Shown here piece after piece: positions 1-9,184 of a stretch of 64,000 nucleotides of DNA. Position 1 is the stretch's first letter; each line of letters begins with the position of its first letter. Made by a program: the position numbers and the translations under genes. This DNA comes from Xylophilus ampelinus (lineage in GTDB: Bacteria > Pseudomonadota > Gammaproteobacteria > Burkholderiales > Burkholderiaceae_C), in NCBI RefSeq assembly GCF_901875635.1, contig NZ_CABFMN010000070.1:26978-90977 (forward strand). The letters are read 5' to 3'. The notes below the pieces were generated by a model that saw nothing but the letters and a program-made list of their open reading frames with translations, was not told the DNA's origin and ran no database searches.

Positions 1-2
1 AG

Positions 3-86
3 AAGGCGCGCGGCGGGAATTACCACGGCCCGAACCGGCTCGGTGAGGTGCGCGGCCACCCGGCCCCTGCCGCGCTCCCCACGTAG
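3..86 (+). CDS. C-terminal fragment of a possible SDR-family oxidoreductase (cut by window edge)
   Basis: The frame is open from the window edge to a TAG at 84-86 and encodes 27 residues containing NYHGPNRLGEVRGHPAPA. Classical short-chain dehydrogenases of the retinol-dehydrogenase type often end in a similar YYGP...RG.P...A pattern, which is the only basis for this call. The rest of the gene lies outside the window, so neither cofactor motif nor catalytic residues can be checked. About 195 bases follow before the stop of the minus-strand VWA gene, and I see nothing recognisable in them. A chance open frame in GC-rich DNA is a real alternative. Confidence 0.35.
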   Translation, partial: KARGGNYHGPNRLGEVRGHPAPAALPT

Positions 87-281
87 GCACTGGATGCAAC
101 GGCTGCGGCGCGACTGTGGACGGCCTCCAAGGCGCTGACCGGCACGGTCTTTCGTGAGGGGCCGAAGCCTTCCGATTGAATGCCCAGGCTGCCCGAGCCT
201 CACCCGGCGCCGCGGTGGTTGCAGGCGAGGTCACGAAGCGTCTGGCAGGCCGGCGAGGTATCAACTGCGACTGGAGACGCT

Positions 282-1880
282 TCAGCGCCGCTCGCCCAGC
301 ACCTGCGGCAGCTCCGCCAGTCTGCGTACCCTGGCCCAGCCGCCGGGGCCGAAGATGCGTGTCGCGGCGCTGCTGTCGTCTCCGGCGCAGACCAGTGCGT
401 GCACGCCGATGTCCTGCCGTCGTGCCGCCTGCACCGCATGGCGCGCGTCGGCCATGAGGTAACCGGGCTCGTGGATGTCGATGTCGTGCGCGTCGGCATC
501 GCCCAGCAGCCACAGCATGCGCCGTGACGCCGGACACTGCGCCAGCAGGTCGATGGCATGGCGCAGGGCCGCGCCCAGCCGCGTGGAGTGCGCCGCGCGC
601 AGCGCATGCAGGCGGCCCCGCGCGTGATCGTCCCAACGCTCGCCGGCGTCGAGCACCCGCCACAGCGTCACGGCGCGGCGGCCCTTGGACTCGAAGCCCT
701 GCACCGCCACGGACCAGCCCGCGTCGCCGAGCGCTTGCGCCAACGCCTCGGCGGTGGCCAGTGCCAGCGGCAGGCTGGCCTCGCTCGAGGCCGAGGTGTC
801 GATCAGCAGGAAGGCGGCACCGCCCGACGGCGCCGTGGCCGGCCGCCGGTGCACGCGGGGATCGAAGGGCAGCCGATGGCGACGCGCGGCCGCGGCATCG
901 ATGGCCGCGTCGAGGTCGAAACCCTCGCCGTCCAGCGCTCGCAGACCCGCCCGGCGGGACGGCGCCCGGGCCAGGCGGCGCAGCATGGCGACCAGGGCTG
1001 CCTGCAGCCCGGCGGGCTGTGTCGCAGCAGCACGCGCAACGGCCGGCGGCGGCCGGCGCTCGCGCACCTCGCACCACGACGCCCGGAGCCGGCCGATGCG
1101 CGCATCCCACTCGGGGTACACGCGCTCGGGCGGCACGAGCGCGGCATCCGGCGCACGGTCGTCCCGGGCCGATGGCGACGCTCCGGGGGGCCGCGCCGCC
1201 TGCTCCTGCTCGGGCGCCAGCCACAGCCAGCGGTTGTCGTCGCGGTACGAGGGCACGACGCGGTGCGTGCGCGGGTCGAAGGCCATGCGCATCTGCCCGA
1301 GGTCGTGCCCGAGCGCGGAGGCCATGCGCCGCAGCGCCAGCCCCTGCGCCGGCGAGACGACCTCGCCCGCCGCATCGAGGAAGAAGAGCGACCGCCCCTT
1401 GCGCACCCAGGGGTGCGGGTCGTCGTAGCCCGGGTCGGCGAGGGCGCGCGCCAGCCGCGCCAGCAGGGCCGCGAAGCCCTGGCCGTCGGCAGGCGATGCG
1501 GTGTGCCAGCGCATCCACAGCCCACGCAGCCCCGGCAGCGCGCGCCGCGCCAGGGCCTCGACGCGCGCATCCTCCAGCACGTCGACCAGCGCCTGCGTGA
1601 CGGGCGCCACGCCGGCGCGCCCGAACAGGCGCCGCGAGAACACCAGATGCGCCGCCGCATGCGCCGCGGCGGCGCGCTGCCACGCGGCGGCCTCCGCGCC
1701 CTCGAGCCCGGGCGGTGGCGGTGGCAGGTGCAGCCCCTGTTCGCTCAGGAAGGGCGCCGCATCGGCGTCCATGCCGGACACCGGCGCATGGATCGGTGGC
1801 GCGATGTTCCACAGCAGCCGCAGGTAAGGCGCCAGGACCGCGTGGCCCGGCGCCGCAGGCAGCACCTCAGAAGGAGGCAT
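282..1880 (-). CDS. VWA-domain protein, NorD/CbbO-like, partner of the adjacent AAA ATPase
   Basis: This 532-residue protein has a C-terminal von Willebrand A domain with a MIDAS motif DTSAS (D361, S363, S365) and a poorly conserved N-terminal half rich in Ala and Arg. NorD and CbbO proteins have this layout and work with NorQ/CbbQ ATPases to activate or insert metal into a client enzyme. The usual LTDG strand of NorD appears here as LGDA. The start overlaps the end of the ATPase gene by 14 bases, so the two are translationally coupled and probably form one complex. No nor or cbb genes are nearby. The gene upstream of the pair is the aliphatic amidase, which is therefore the likely client; that link is inference. 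Confidence 0.8.
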   Translation of the reverse strand: MPPSEVLPAAPGHAVLAPYLRLLWNIAPPIHAPVSGMDADAAPFLSEQGLHLPPPPPGLEGAEAAAWQRAAAAHAAAHLVFSRRLFGRAGVAPVTQALVDVLEDARVEALARRALPGLRGLWMRWHTASPADGQGFAALLARLARALADPGYDDPHPWVRKGRSLFFLDAAGEVVSPAQGLALRRMASALGHDLGQMRMAFDPRTHRVVPSYRDDNRWLWLAPEQEQAARPPGASPSARDDRAPDAALVPPERVYPEWDARIGRLRASWCEVRERRPPPAVARAAATQPAGLQAALVAMLRRLARAPSRRAGLRALDGEGFDLDAAIDAAAARRHRLPFDPRVHRRPATAPSGGAAFLLIDTSASSEASLPLALATAEALAQALGDAGWSVAVQGFESKGRRAVTLWRVLDAGERWDDHARGRLHALRAAHSTRLGAALRHAIDLLAQCPASRRMLWLLGDADAHDIDIHEPGYLMADARHAVQAARRQDIGVHALVCAGDDSSAATRIFGPGGWARVRRLAELPQVLGERR

Positions 1881-2670
1881 CGATGGCCGCGGCGAGCGCC
1901 TCGGACAGCGTGGCGTCGTCGGTCAGCGGCGCCACCATCGCCATGCGACAGGCCTCGCGCGGCGCCATGCCGGCGCGCACCAGTTCCGCCGCGCGCACCA
2001 GCATGCGTGTCGACGCGCCCTCCTCCAGCCCCTGGCCCGCCAGCCGGCGGGAGCGTCGCCCCAATGCGACCAGCGCGCTGGCCAGCTCGACGTCGATGCC
2101 CACCTCGTGCATGAGGATCTGCGCCTCGTCCTCGGCCTGGGGGTGGTCGAAGGCGAGGCCGCAGAAGCGCTGGCGCGTCGCACTGCGCAGCAGGCGGCTG
2201 CCGTGGCCGGGGTTGAAGGACACCACCAGCATGAAATCGGCATGCGCCCGCAGCAGCTCGCCGCGCCGCTCCAGCGGCAGCATGCGCCGGGTGTCGGTGA
2301 GCGGGTGGATGGCGACGGCCGTCTCCGGTCGCGCCTCGGCCAGCTCGTCGAGGTAGCAGATGGCACCGTGCCGGGCGGCCAGGGCCAGCGGCCCGTCCTG
2401 CCAGCGCGTGCCGTCCGCGTCGAGCAGCCAGCGGCCCACCAGGTCGCCGGCGCCGGTGTCCTCGTGGCAGGCCACGGTGACCAGCGGCCGGCCCAGGCGC
2501 CAGGCCATGTGTTCGACGAAACGGGTCTTGCCGCATCCGGTCGGGCCCTTCAGCAGCAGCGGCAGGCGCCGCGACCACGCGGCCTCGAAGCGGACGCATT
2601 CGTCGCCCACGGCCCGGTAGAACGGCTCCTGCGCGATGCGCCAGGCATGCAACGGGTCGTGGGCGTCCAT
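1867..2670 (-). CDS. AAA+ ATPase of the MoxR/NorQ/CbbQ family
   Basis: The 267-residue product has the length of CbbQ/NorQ. Walker A is GPTGCGKT (residues 42-49) and Walker B is AICYLDE (D108, E109). The family signature DLVGRWLLD and the downstream SFNPGH sensor-like segment are present. These ATPases remodel a target enzyme together with a VWA partner, which is encoded directly downstream with a 14-base overlap. I chose ATG 2670 because it lies 25 bases after the amidase stop. A longer reading frame to 2826 only adds low-complexity Arg-rich residues inside amiE. The gene is probably cotranscribed with the amidase. In Pseudomonas the amidase operon also encodes an ATPase (AmiB), so the association has precedent, but this protein is of the CbbQ type. 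Confidence 0.88.
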   Translation of the reverse strand: MDAHDPLHAWRIAQEPFYRAVGDECVRFEAAWSRRLPLLLKGPTGCGKTRFVEHMAWRLGRPLVTVACHEDTGAGDLVGRWLLDADGTRWQDGPLALAARHGAICYLDELAEARPETAVAIHPLTDTRRMLPLERRGELLRAHADFMLVVSFNPGHGSRLLRSATRQRFCGLAFDHPQAEDEAQILMHEVGIDVELASALVALGRRSRRLAGQGLEEGASTRMLVRAAELVRAGMAPREACRMAMVAPLTDDATLSEALAAAIDASF

Positions 2671-2695
2671 GCCGGCGCTCTGTCGGCGGTGCGGG

Positions 2696-3739
2696 TCAGC
2701 GGTGCAGGTTGGCCGTCTCTTCGTTCGGGATGCCCTCGATCGGCGCCTCGGCCGTGCCCACGGTGCTGCGCGTGAAGGACTCGACCATCTCCCGCGTGCC
2801 CTCCGGGTCGGACACCCACTTGCCATAGAAGGAATACGGGCAGTCGGCCACGCCCTTGTCGCCTTCGCGCGAATTGATGACGCCGGTGTAGCCGCGGTGC
2901 AGCAGCTTGAAGAGGTGGTTCTCGCTCTGCCCGTTCTTGCGGAAGTCGCGGATCAGGCCCTTGGACAGGGCGGCGTACTGCACGCCCATTTCCTCTTCGC
3001 CGCATTCGCCCAGCGTGCGGCCGTCGAAGCCGATCAGCGCCGAGTGGCCGAAGTACGAGTACACGCCGTCGAAGCCGCTCGCATTGGCCACCGCCACGTA
3101 CACGTTGTTGGCGAAGGCCATGGCCTTGCTGATGAGGATCTGCTGTTCCTTGGCCGGGTACATGTAGCCCTGGCAGCGCACGATCAGCTCGGCGCCCTTC
3201 ATCGCGCAATCGCGCCAGATCTCGGGGTAGTTGCCGTCGTCGCAGATGATGAGGCTGATCTTCAGGCCCTTGGGGCCCTCGCTCACGTAGGTGCAGTTGC
3301 CGGGGTACCAGCCCTCGATCGGCACCCAGGGCATGATCTTGCGGTACTTCTGGACGATCTCGCCCTGGTCGTTCATGAGGATCAGGGTGTTGTACGGCGC
3401 CTTGTTCGGGTGCTCCTCGTGGCGCTCGCCGGTGAGCGAGAACACGCCCCACACCCTGGCCTTGCGGCAGGCCTGCGCGAAGATCTCCGTCTCGAAGCCC
3501 GGCACGCTGGCCGCGTTCTCGTACATCTCGGCGCTGTCGTACATGATCCCGTGCGTGCTGTACTCGGGAAAGATCACCAGGTCCAGCCCCGGCAGGCCGG
3601 CCTTCATGCCGACCACCATGTCGGCGATCTGCTTCGCGTTCGCGAGCACCTCGGCGCGCGTATGCAGGCGCGGCATCTTGTAGTTGACGACGGCGACGCC
3701 GACGGTGTCCTTGCTGCTGGAAATGTCGCCGTGGATCAT
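2696..3739 (-). CDS. amiE: Aliphatic amidase
   Basis: The 347-residue protein matches the nitrilase-superfamily aliphatic amidases (EC 3.5.1.4), which hydrolyse acetamide, propionamide and similar short amides to the acid and ammonia in the cytoplasm. The Glu-Lys-Cys triad is in the usual positions: E59 in IFPEY, K134 in KYRKIMPW and C166 in [11 protein letters not shown]. The length is almost identical to the Pseudomonas enzyme (346). The neighbouring amiC, amiR and amiS genes of Pseudomonas are absent. Instead an AAA ATPase and a VWA protein follow, and a 16-bp dyad shared with the urtA promoter lies 62 bases upstream. This suggests control together with the amide/urea importer. Confidence 0.95.
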   Translation of the reverse strand: MIHGDISSSKDTVGVAVVNYKMPRLHTRAEVLANAKQIADMVVGMKAGLPGLDLVIFPEYSTHGIMYDSAEMYENAASVPGFETEIFAQACRKARVWGVFSLTGERHEEHPNKAPYNTLILMNDQGEIVQKYRKIMPWVPIEGWYPGNCTYVSEGPKGLKISLIICDDGNYPEIWRDCAMKGAELIVRCQGYMYPAKEQQILISKAMAFANNVYVAVANASGFDGVYSYFGHSALIGFDGRTLGECGEEEMGVQYAALSKGLIRDFRKNGQSENHLFKLLHRGYTGVINSREGDKGVADCPYSFYGKWVSDPEGTREMVESFTRSTVGTAEAPIEGIPNEETANLHR

Positions 3740-3800
3740 GGCTGCGCTCCGGGGGGAATGTCGATGCCGGCATTCTGGAAACCGCCGCCCGGCTGGCCCA

Positions 3801-3816
3801 TACGTTGATTGACGTA
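3801..3816. promoter_or_regulatory. Candidate operator upstream of amiE (TACGT-N6-ACGTA dyad)
   Basis: The dyad TACGTTGATTGACGTA lies in the 105-base gap between the LysR gene and amiE. Read on the minus strand of the urtA promoter region, the sequence at 14306-14321 is identical at 15 of 16 positions. Two separate amide/urea genes with the same dyad suggest a common regulator. The binding protein is not known. Confidence 0.55.
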
Positions 3817-3844
3817 GGGACCGGCGCCTGTCGCGCGCAGCCGC

Positions 3845-4756
3845 TCAGACCTTGTGCGCGGCCAGCGTCGTGCGCAGGGTACGGATGAAGCTCAGGCTGG
3901 CCGCCGACAGGGACCGCCCGCGCCGCGTGACGACCGACACGTCGCGCGACACACGCGGCCCGACCAGCGGCAGGATGGCCAGCGAGGCATCGCCCGCCGC
4001 CCGCGCGAAGGCCGAGGGCATGATGGCCGCGCCCATGCCGCTGGCCGTCATCCACAGCGCGGTCGAGAGAAAGGACACCTCGTGCACCACGTCCAGCGCC
4101 ACGCCGGCGCGCGCCGCCGCTGCCTCGATCTGCGGACGGATGCCATAGCCGGGCCGCACGGTGGTGAGTGGTTCGCCCGCCAGGGCGCGCCAGCGCACCG
4201 AACGCCGCGCTGCCAGCGGATGGGTGCGCGGACACACCAGCGCCAGGTGATCGCGCAGCAGCATCTGCGTGTCGACCTCGGCACCCGGCCGCTCGGGCGT
4301 GCCGATGCCGAAATCCACGTGCTCGCCGATGACGCGCGAGACGAACTGGTCGGGCGCGCAGTCGTCCACCAGCACCCGCACCTGCGGATGGCTGCGTGCG
4401 AACGCGCGGATGGCCTCGGGCAGCAGGAAGGACGCCAGCGTGGGCGTGATGGCGACGCTCACGCGCCCGCGCTCCAGTTGGGCCAGCTCGCGAAAGCCGG
4501 TGGACAGCGCGTCGACGTCGCGCAGGATGCGCTCGGCCACCGGCAGCATCTCCGAGGCGGCGGCCGTGGGCTGGAGCGAACGCGTGGTGCGGTCGAAGAG
4601 GCGCGCGTCCAGGCCATCCTCCAGCTGGCGGATCAGCATGCTCACGGCCGATTGCGTGACGAACAGCTGCTCGGCCGCCGCACCGAGCTTGCCGAGGCGG
4701 TGCACCTGCACGAAGGCACGCAGCTGCCGGATCGTCGGCGCGAAGGTCGTATTCAT
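3845..4756 (-). CDS. LysR-family transcriptional regulator
   Basis: The 303-residue protein has the LysR layout: an N-terminal winged helix-turn-helix (roughly residues 8-67, with AAAEQLFVTQSAVSMLIRQLE) and a C-terminal inducer-binding domain. It is divergent from the gene for a Bug-type receptor followed by a flavin monooxygenase, the classical position of a LysR gene beside its target. The intergenic DNA is unusually AT-rich. The effector cannot be read from the sequence but is probably the aromatic or carboxylic substrate of that neighbouring pair. It could also affect amiE, which lies downstream on the same strand, although amiE has its own putative operator. Confidence 0.9.
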   Translation of the reverse strand: MNTTFAPTIRQLRAFVQVHRLGKLGAAAEQLFVTQSAVSMLIRQLEDGLDARLFDRTTRSLQPTAAASEMLPVAERILRDVDALSTGFRELAQLERGRVSVAITPTLASFLLPEAIRAFARSHPQVRVLVDDCAPDQFVSRVIGEHVDFGIGTPERPGAEVDTQMLLRDHLALVCPRTHPLAARRSVRWRALAGEPLTTVRPGYGIRPQIEAAAARAGVALDVVHEVSFLSTALWMTASGMGAAIMPSAFARAAGDASLAILPLVGPRVSRDVSVVTRRGRSLSAASLSFIRTLRTTLAAHKV

Positions 4757-4770
4757 CAGCTCATCTTCAG

Positions 4771-4806
4771 AATGGTTTCGAATTTATTGATTTACGAATG
4801 AATTCA
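4771..4806. promoter_or_regulatory. AT-rich divergent promoter/operator between the LysR and Bug genes
   Basis: This segment of the 91-base divergent gap is far richer in A and T than its surroundings. It contains TTCG (4777-4780) and CGAA (4795-4798) as an interrupted dyad and GAATT...AATTC as a wider one. LysR proteins typically bind such sites next to their own gene. No clean -35/-10 pair can be assigned with confidence. Confidence 0.4.
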
Positions 4807-4847
4807 TCGCGGTTTCAATGTGGAAAACACCGAAATCGGAGACACGC

Positions 4848-5867
4848 ATGCATCCCTCTTCAGGCCGCGCGAGCGCGCGGCCCTGCCTGGTCCGCCGCCG
4901 CGCGTTGGGCACGCTGGCTGCAGGCGCGATCGCGCTGGCCGCTCCGCTGCATTCACTGGCACAGGCCGACTACCCCAACAAGCCGATCCGCGTGGTCGTC
5001 ACCTTCCCGCCCGGCGGCAGCTCGGACGCCGTGTTCCGGATGCTGGTGCCCCGGTTGAACGAGCACCTTGGCCAGCCGGTGGTGGTGGACAACCGTCCGG
5101 GTGCGGGCGGCAACGTCGGGCTCACGCTGGTGGCCCGCGCGGCGCCCGACGGCTACACCCTGGGGCTGGGTGCAGCCGGTGCGCTGTCGGCCAATGCGAG
5201 CCTGTACGCCCAGATGCCTTTCGACCCGGCGCGCGACCTCAAGCCGGTGGCGATGGTGGCGGGCATCCCCTTCGTGCTCGTGGGGCACCCCTCGCTGCAG
5301 CCCCGTACGCTCAAGGCACTGATCGAGCAGGCCAAGGCAGAGCCGCGCAAGCTGTCGGTGGCGCACGGCGGCAATGGCACGGCCATGCACCTGTCGGCCG
5401 CCCTGTTCTCGCAGATGGCCGGCGTGCAGCTGGTCGAAGTGGCCTACCGCGGATCGGGCCCGGCCGCGCTCGACGTGCTGGGCGGCCAGGTGCCGCTGGG
5501 CATCGTCGACCTGCCCTCGGCGCTGCAGCAGATCCGCGCCGGCAAGCTGATCGCCTATGCCGTGACCAGCGCGGCGCGCCTGCCGATGCTGCCCGACGTG
5601 CCAACGATGTCGGAAGCCGGTGTGCCCGGCTACGACTCCACCGGCTGGTTCGGCATCGTCGCGCCGGCGGGCACGCCCGATGCCATCGTCACCCGGCTGA
5701 ATGCCGAGATCAACGCCGGCCTGGGCGACGAGGCGACGCGCGCCGCCATGCGCAACCTGGGCGTGGAGCCGGCGCCGCAAAGTCCTGCCGCCTTCGCGCG
5801 CTACATCGGCAGCGAAAGCACCAAGTGGGCCCATGTCATCCAGCGCGCCGGCATCAAGCTCGACTGA
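4848..5867 (+). CDS. Bug/TctC-family periplasmic solute-binding protein
   Basis: The 339-residue product has an N-terminal export signal (RRRALGTLAAGAIALAAP, cleavage probably after SLAQA) and then the Bug hallmark segments YPNKPIRVVVTFPPGGSSD and VVVDNRPGAGGN. Bug proteins bind carboxylates, aromatic acids and amides in the periplasm and are numerous in Burkholderiales. No TctA/TctB membrane genes are adjacent, which is normal for orphan Bug proteins. I prefer ATG 4848 over 4818 because GGAG precedes it at a proper distance and the signal peptide then starts normally. A LysR gene is divergent and a flavin monooxygenase gene follows after 26 bases, so the pair probably takes up or senses, and hydroxylates, the same compound. 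Confidence 0.9.
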   Translation: MHPSSGRASARPCLVRRRALGTLAAGAIALAAPLHSLAQADYPNKPIRVVVTFPPGGSSDAVFRMLVPRLNEHLGQPVVVDNRPGAGGNVGLTLVARAAPDGYTLGLGAAGALSANASLYAQMPFDPARDLKPVAMVAGIPFVLVGHPSLQPRTLKALIEQAKAEPRKLSVAHGGNGTAMHLSAALFSQMAGVQLVEVAYRGSGPAALDVLGGQVPLGIVDLPSALQQIRAGKLIAYAVTSAARLPMLPDVPTMSEAGVPGYDSTGWFGIVAPAGTPDAIVTRLNAEINAGLGDEATRAAMRNLGVEPAPQSPAAFARYIGSESTKWAHVIQRAGIKLD

Positions 5868-5893
5868 ACCCCTCTCCTCGACATCCGCAGCCC

Positions 5894-7576
5894 ATGAGCC
5901 TCGAGACACCCACCACCGACGTCCTGATCGTCGGCGCCGGCCCGGTCGGCCTCACCCTCGCGATGGACCTCGCCTCGCGCGGGGTGCGCGTCACCCTGGC
6001 CGAGACCCGCCGCCGGGGCGAGCCGCCCAACGTCAAGTGCAACCACGTGGCGGCGCGCACGATGGAGCAGTTCCGCCGCCTCGGTGTTGCCGCCCAGGTG
6101 CGCGACGCCGGACTGCCCGCGGACCACCCCAACGACGTCGTCTTCCGCACCACCTTCACCGGACAGGAGCTCACGCGCATCCCGATCCCGAGCCGGCGCG
6201 AGCGCTACACCGCCACCGGCGGCCCCGACACCTGGTGGCCGACGCCGGAACCGCCCCACCGCATCAACCAGATCTACCTGGAACCGATCCTGCTGGAACA
6301 TGCCGCGAGCCGGCCGGGCGTGACGCTGCTCAGCCGCACGCAGGTGAGGGGCTTCGCGCAGGACGCCGACGGCGTGACCGCGACCGCGCTCGACCTGGAC
6401 GACGGCAGCACCCGCACCCTGCGCGCGCGCTACCTGGTCGGCTGCGACGGCGGCAGCTCGATGGTGCGCAAGGCCATGGGCGCGCAGTTGGCCGGCACGC
6501 CGGTGATCCAGCGCGTGCAGTCCACCTACATCCGCGCCCCGGGGCTGCGCGAGCGGACCCAGGGCACCGACGCCTGGTGCTGCTACGCCGTCAATCCGCG
6601 GCGCTGCGGCACCGTGTTCACCATCGACGGCGGCGACCATTGGCTGGTGCACAACCACCTCAATCCGCACGAGCCGGAATTCGACTCGGTCGACCGCGAC
6701 GCGTCGATCCGCGAGATCCTGGGCGTGGAGGCCGACTTCCCCTACGAGGTCATCAGCAAGGAGGACTGGGTGGGCCGGCGGCTGGTGGCCGACTGCTTCC
6801 GCGCCGGCCGCGTGTTCATCGCGGGCGACGCCGCGCACCTGTGGGTGCCCTACGCCGGCTACGGCATGAACGCCGGCATTGCCGACGCCGTCAACCTCGG
6901 CTGGCTCCTCGGCGCGTGCCTGCAAGGCTGGGCCGACGAGGCCATCCTGGATGCCTACGAAGCCGAGCGCCAGCCGATCACCGAGCAGGTGTCGCAGTTC
7001 GCGATGGAGCATGCGCAGAAGATGATCCGGGCGCGCGGCGCGGTGCCCCCCGACCTGGAAGCGCCGGGGCCCGAAGGCGAGGCGCTACGCGAGGCCGTGG
7101 GCCGCGAGGCCTACGAGCTCAACGTGCAGCAGTTCTGCTGCGCCGGCCTGAACTTCGGCTACTTCTACGATGCCTCGCCCATCATCGCCGCCGACGGCGA
7201 AGCTCCTCCTCCGTACAGCATGGGCGGCTTCACGTCGTCGACGGTGCCTGGCTGCCGGGCGCCGCATGTGTGGCTGGCCGACGGGCGCTCGCTCTACGAC
7301 GCCTTCGGTCCCGGCTACACGCTGTTGCGACGCGACCCGACCGTCGACGTCGCACCGCTGCAGGCGGCCGCGCAGGCCGTCGGCATGCCGCTGACGCTGG
7401 TCGACGCCACGGAGGACGAACTGCCTTCCGAGGCCGGCTACCGCCACGCGCTGGTGCTGTGCCGCGCCGACCAGCACGTGGCCTGGCGTGGCGACCGGCT
7501 GCCGGCGGACGCAGGCGCCCTGGTCGCGCGGCTGTGCGGACGGGCCGAGGCCCGCGTGCCGGCCCTCAGTGACTGA
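5894..7576 (+). CDS. FAD-dependent monooxygenase (class A flavoprotein hydroxylase)
   Basis: The 560-residue protein shows the three flavoprotein hydroxylase signatures: the N-terminal dinucleotide-binding motif VGAGPVGLTLA (about residues 12-22), the YLVGCDGGSSMVRKAMG segment and the GD motif RVFIAGDAAHLWVPYAGYGMN near residue 315. A thioredoxin-like C-terminal domain, as in phenol hydroxylase and MhpA/TfdB-type enzymes, follows. Such enzymes use NAD(P)H and O2 to hydroxylate aromatic rings. The start ATG 5894 lies 26 bases after the Bug receptor stop, so the two are probably cotranscribed under the divergent LysR protein. The aromatic substrate cannot be deduced. Confidence 0.9.
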   Translation: MSLETPTTDVLIVGAGPVGLTLAMDLASRGVRVTLAETRRRGEPPNVKCNHVAARTMEQFRRLGVAAQVRDAGLPADHPNDVVFRTTFTGQELTRIPIPSRRERYTATGGPDTWWPTPEPPHRINQIYLEPILLEHAASRPGVTLLSRTQVRGFAQDADGVTATALDLDDGSTRTLRARYLVGCDGGSSMVRKAMGAQLAGTPVIQRVQSTYIRAPGLRERTQGTDAWCCYAVNPRRCGTVFTIDGGDHWLVHNHLNPHEPEFDSVDRDASIREILGVEADFPYEVISKEDWVGRRLVADCFRAGRVFIAGDAAHLWVPYAGYGMNAGIADAVNLGWLLGACLQGWADEAILDAYEAERQPITEQVSQFAMEHAQKMIRARGAVPPDLEAPGPEGEALREAVGREAYELNVQQFCCAGLNFGYFYDASPIIAADGEAPPPYSMGGFTSSTVPGCRAPHVWLADGRSLYDAFGPGYTLLRRDPTVDVAPLQAAAQAVGMPLTLVDATEDELPSEAGYRHALVLCRADQHVAWRGDRLPADAGALVARLCGRAEARVPALSD

Positions 7577-7907
7577 TCATCCAGGGCCGCTTCGACGGGA
7601 AAGCCTTGGCACCGTTGGGTGCCGTCACCGTCGCCTTGCTGCGGCCCGGGCTGCAGCAGCCGCAGCCGGCCGGGTGGCGCAGCCGCTGGTAGTCGCGCGA
7701 ACTCTTGGGCTCGTGCCGCGCGCGCTCGTTGACGTCCATGGCACGCCGCGTGCCGCCGTCGAGCAGCGCCAGCCGCGGCGCGCTCGCCAGCACCCGCGGC
7801 GAGAGCGCGGCGCACACCGGGCAGGCCGCGGGCTCGTTGCGTTGGCTCATGCTGCGGAAGGCATCGAAGCCCCCGCAGCCGGCGCATTCGTACTCGTAGG
7901 CCGGCAT
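7566..7907 (-). CDS. fmdB: FmdB-family zinc ribbon protein
   Basis: The 113-residue protein begins MPAYEYECAGC and has a second pair CPVC, giving the CxxC-CxxC zinc ribbon of the FmdB (CxxC_CXXC_SSSS) family. The C-terminal half carries a further GCGCC cluster. FmdB was named from the Methylophilus formamidase locus and was proposed to regulate it. The start is 2 bases after the fmdA stop, so it is the last gene of the urt-fmd operon. Its 3' end overlaps the converging monooxygenase gene by 11 bases. The biochemical role of the family is unproven. Confidence 0.85.
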   Translation of the reverse strand: MPAYEYECAGCGGFDAFRSMSQRNEPAACPVCAALSPRVLASAPRLALLDGGTRRAMDVNERARHEPKSSRDYQRLRHPAGCGCCSPGRSKATVTAPNGAKAFPSKRPWMISH

Positions 7908-7908
7908 C

Positions 7909-9138
7909 TCAGAGCAGATCCTGCGAGAGCGGCATGTCGATGCTGCCGTCCAGGAACTTCGTCGGCCCGGCGGCGCTCGGGTTGATGTCGAAGTCGAAGA
8001 TCTGCGTCGGCAGCCACAGCGTGGCACAGGCGTTGGGCACGTCGACCACACCGCTGATGTGGCCCTGCACGGGCGCCGTGCCGAGGATCGAGTAGGCCTG
8101 GGCGCCCGAATAGCCGAACTTCTTCAGGTACTCGATAGCGTTGAGGCAGGCCTGGCGGTAGGCCACGTTCACGTCGAGGTAGTACTGCTTGCCGCTCTCG
8201 TCGACGCTGATGCCCTCGAAGATCACGTAGTCGTCGTAGACCGGCTTGATCGGGCTGGGCTTGAAGATCGGGTTCTTGATGCCGTACTTGGCCATGCCGC
8301 CCTTGATGATCGACACCTTCATGTGCACCCAGCCGGCCATCTCGATGGCACCGCAGAAGGTGATCTCGCCGTCGCCCTGGCTGAAGTGCAGGTCGCCCAC
8401 CGACAGGCCCGCGCCCTCGACGTAGACCGGGAAGAAGATCTTCGAGCCGCGCGACAGATCCTTGATGTCGCAGTTGCCGCCGTGCTCGCGCGGCGGCACG
8501 GTGCGCGCGCCGGTGGCCGCCGCCTTGGCCTTGGCCTCGCCCGTGAGCTTGCCCATGTGCGCGGTGCCGGCGAAGGGGGGGTTGGCCAGGCCGCTGGTGG
8601 CCGGATCGGAGTCGATCAGCGCCTGCTCCCGCGTGTTCCACACCTCCAGCATCTTGGGGTCGGGCAGGCAGCCGATCAGGCCCGGGTGGATCAGGCCCGC
8701 GTACTTCACGCCCGGCACGTGGCGCGAGGTGGTGAACATGCCATGGAAGTCCCAGATCGACTTCTGCGCCTGGGGGAAATGTTCGGTCAGGAAGCCGCCG
8801 CCGTTCTTCTTGCTGAAGAAGCCGTTGAAGCCCCAGAGGCTGTCGTCCTTGGCACCGATGTCCAGCAGGTCGACCACCAGCAGGTCGCCGGGCTGGGCGC
8901 CCTTCACGCCCACCGGGCCGCTGAGGTAGTGCACCGTGGTCAGGTCGATGTCGCGCACGTCGTCGGCGCTGTCGTTGTTCTTGATGAAGCCGCCGGTCCA
9001 GTCGTAGGTCTCCAGCTTGAAGTCGTCGCCCGGGTTCACCCAGCAGGCCATCGGGATGTCCGGGTGCCAGCGGTTGTGCACCATCTCGTTGCTGGGCGCG
9101 GGCTGCGAAAGGTCGACCTTGATCAGGGTGTCGGGCAT
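7909..9138 (-). CDS. fmdA: Formamidase (acetamidase/formamidase family)
   Basis: The 409-residue protein matches the FmdA_AmdA family, which hydrolyses formamide to formate and ammonia (EC 3.5.1.49). Recognisable segments include VHYLSGPVGVKGAQPGDLL, HPGLIGC, REHGGNCD and the FSQGDGEITFCGAIEM block, all typical of the family. The length agrees with the Methylophilus enzyme. It sits between urtE and fmdB, matching the known link between formamidase and a urea/short-amide ABC transporter in methylotrophs. The product is cytoplasmic and probably acts on amide brought in by UrtABCDE. No urease gene is in the window, so the importer may be primarily for amides here. Confidence 0.93.
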   Translation of the reverse strand: MPDTLIKVDLSQPAPSNEMVHNRWHPDIPMACWVNPGDDFKLETYDWTGGFIKNNDSADDVRDIDLTTVHYLSGPVGVKGAQPGDLLVVDLLDIGAKDDSLWGFNGFFSKKNGGGFLTEHFPQAQKSIWDFHGMFTTSRHVPGVKYAGLIHPGLIGCLPDPKMLEVWNTREQALIDSDPATSGLANPPFAGTAHMGKLTGEAKAKAAATGARTVPPREHGGNCDIKDLSRGSKIFFPVYVEGAGLSVGDLHFSQGDGEITFCGAIEMAGWVHMKVSIIKGGMAKYGIKNPIFKPSPIKPVYDDYVIFEGISVDESGKQYYLDVNVAYRQACLNAIEYLKKFGYSGAQAYSILGTAPVQGHISGVVDVPNACATLWLPTQIFDFDINPSAAGPTKFLDGSIDMPLSQDLL

Positions 9139-9184
9139 TTGGGAAGGCTCCTGGTTGAAATGGCGGGAGGGAAAGGCGGGGCGG

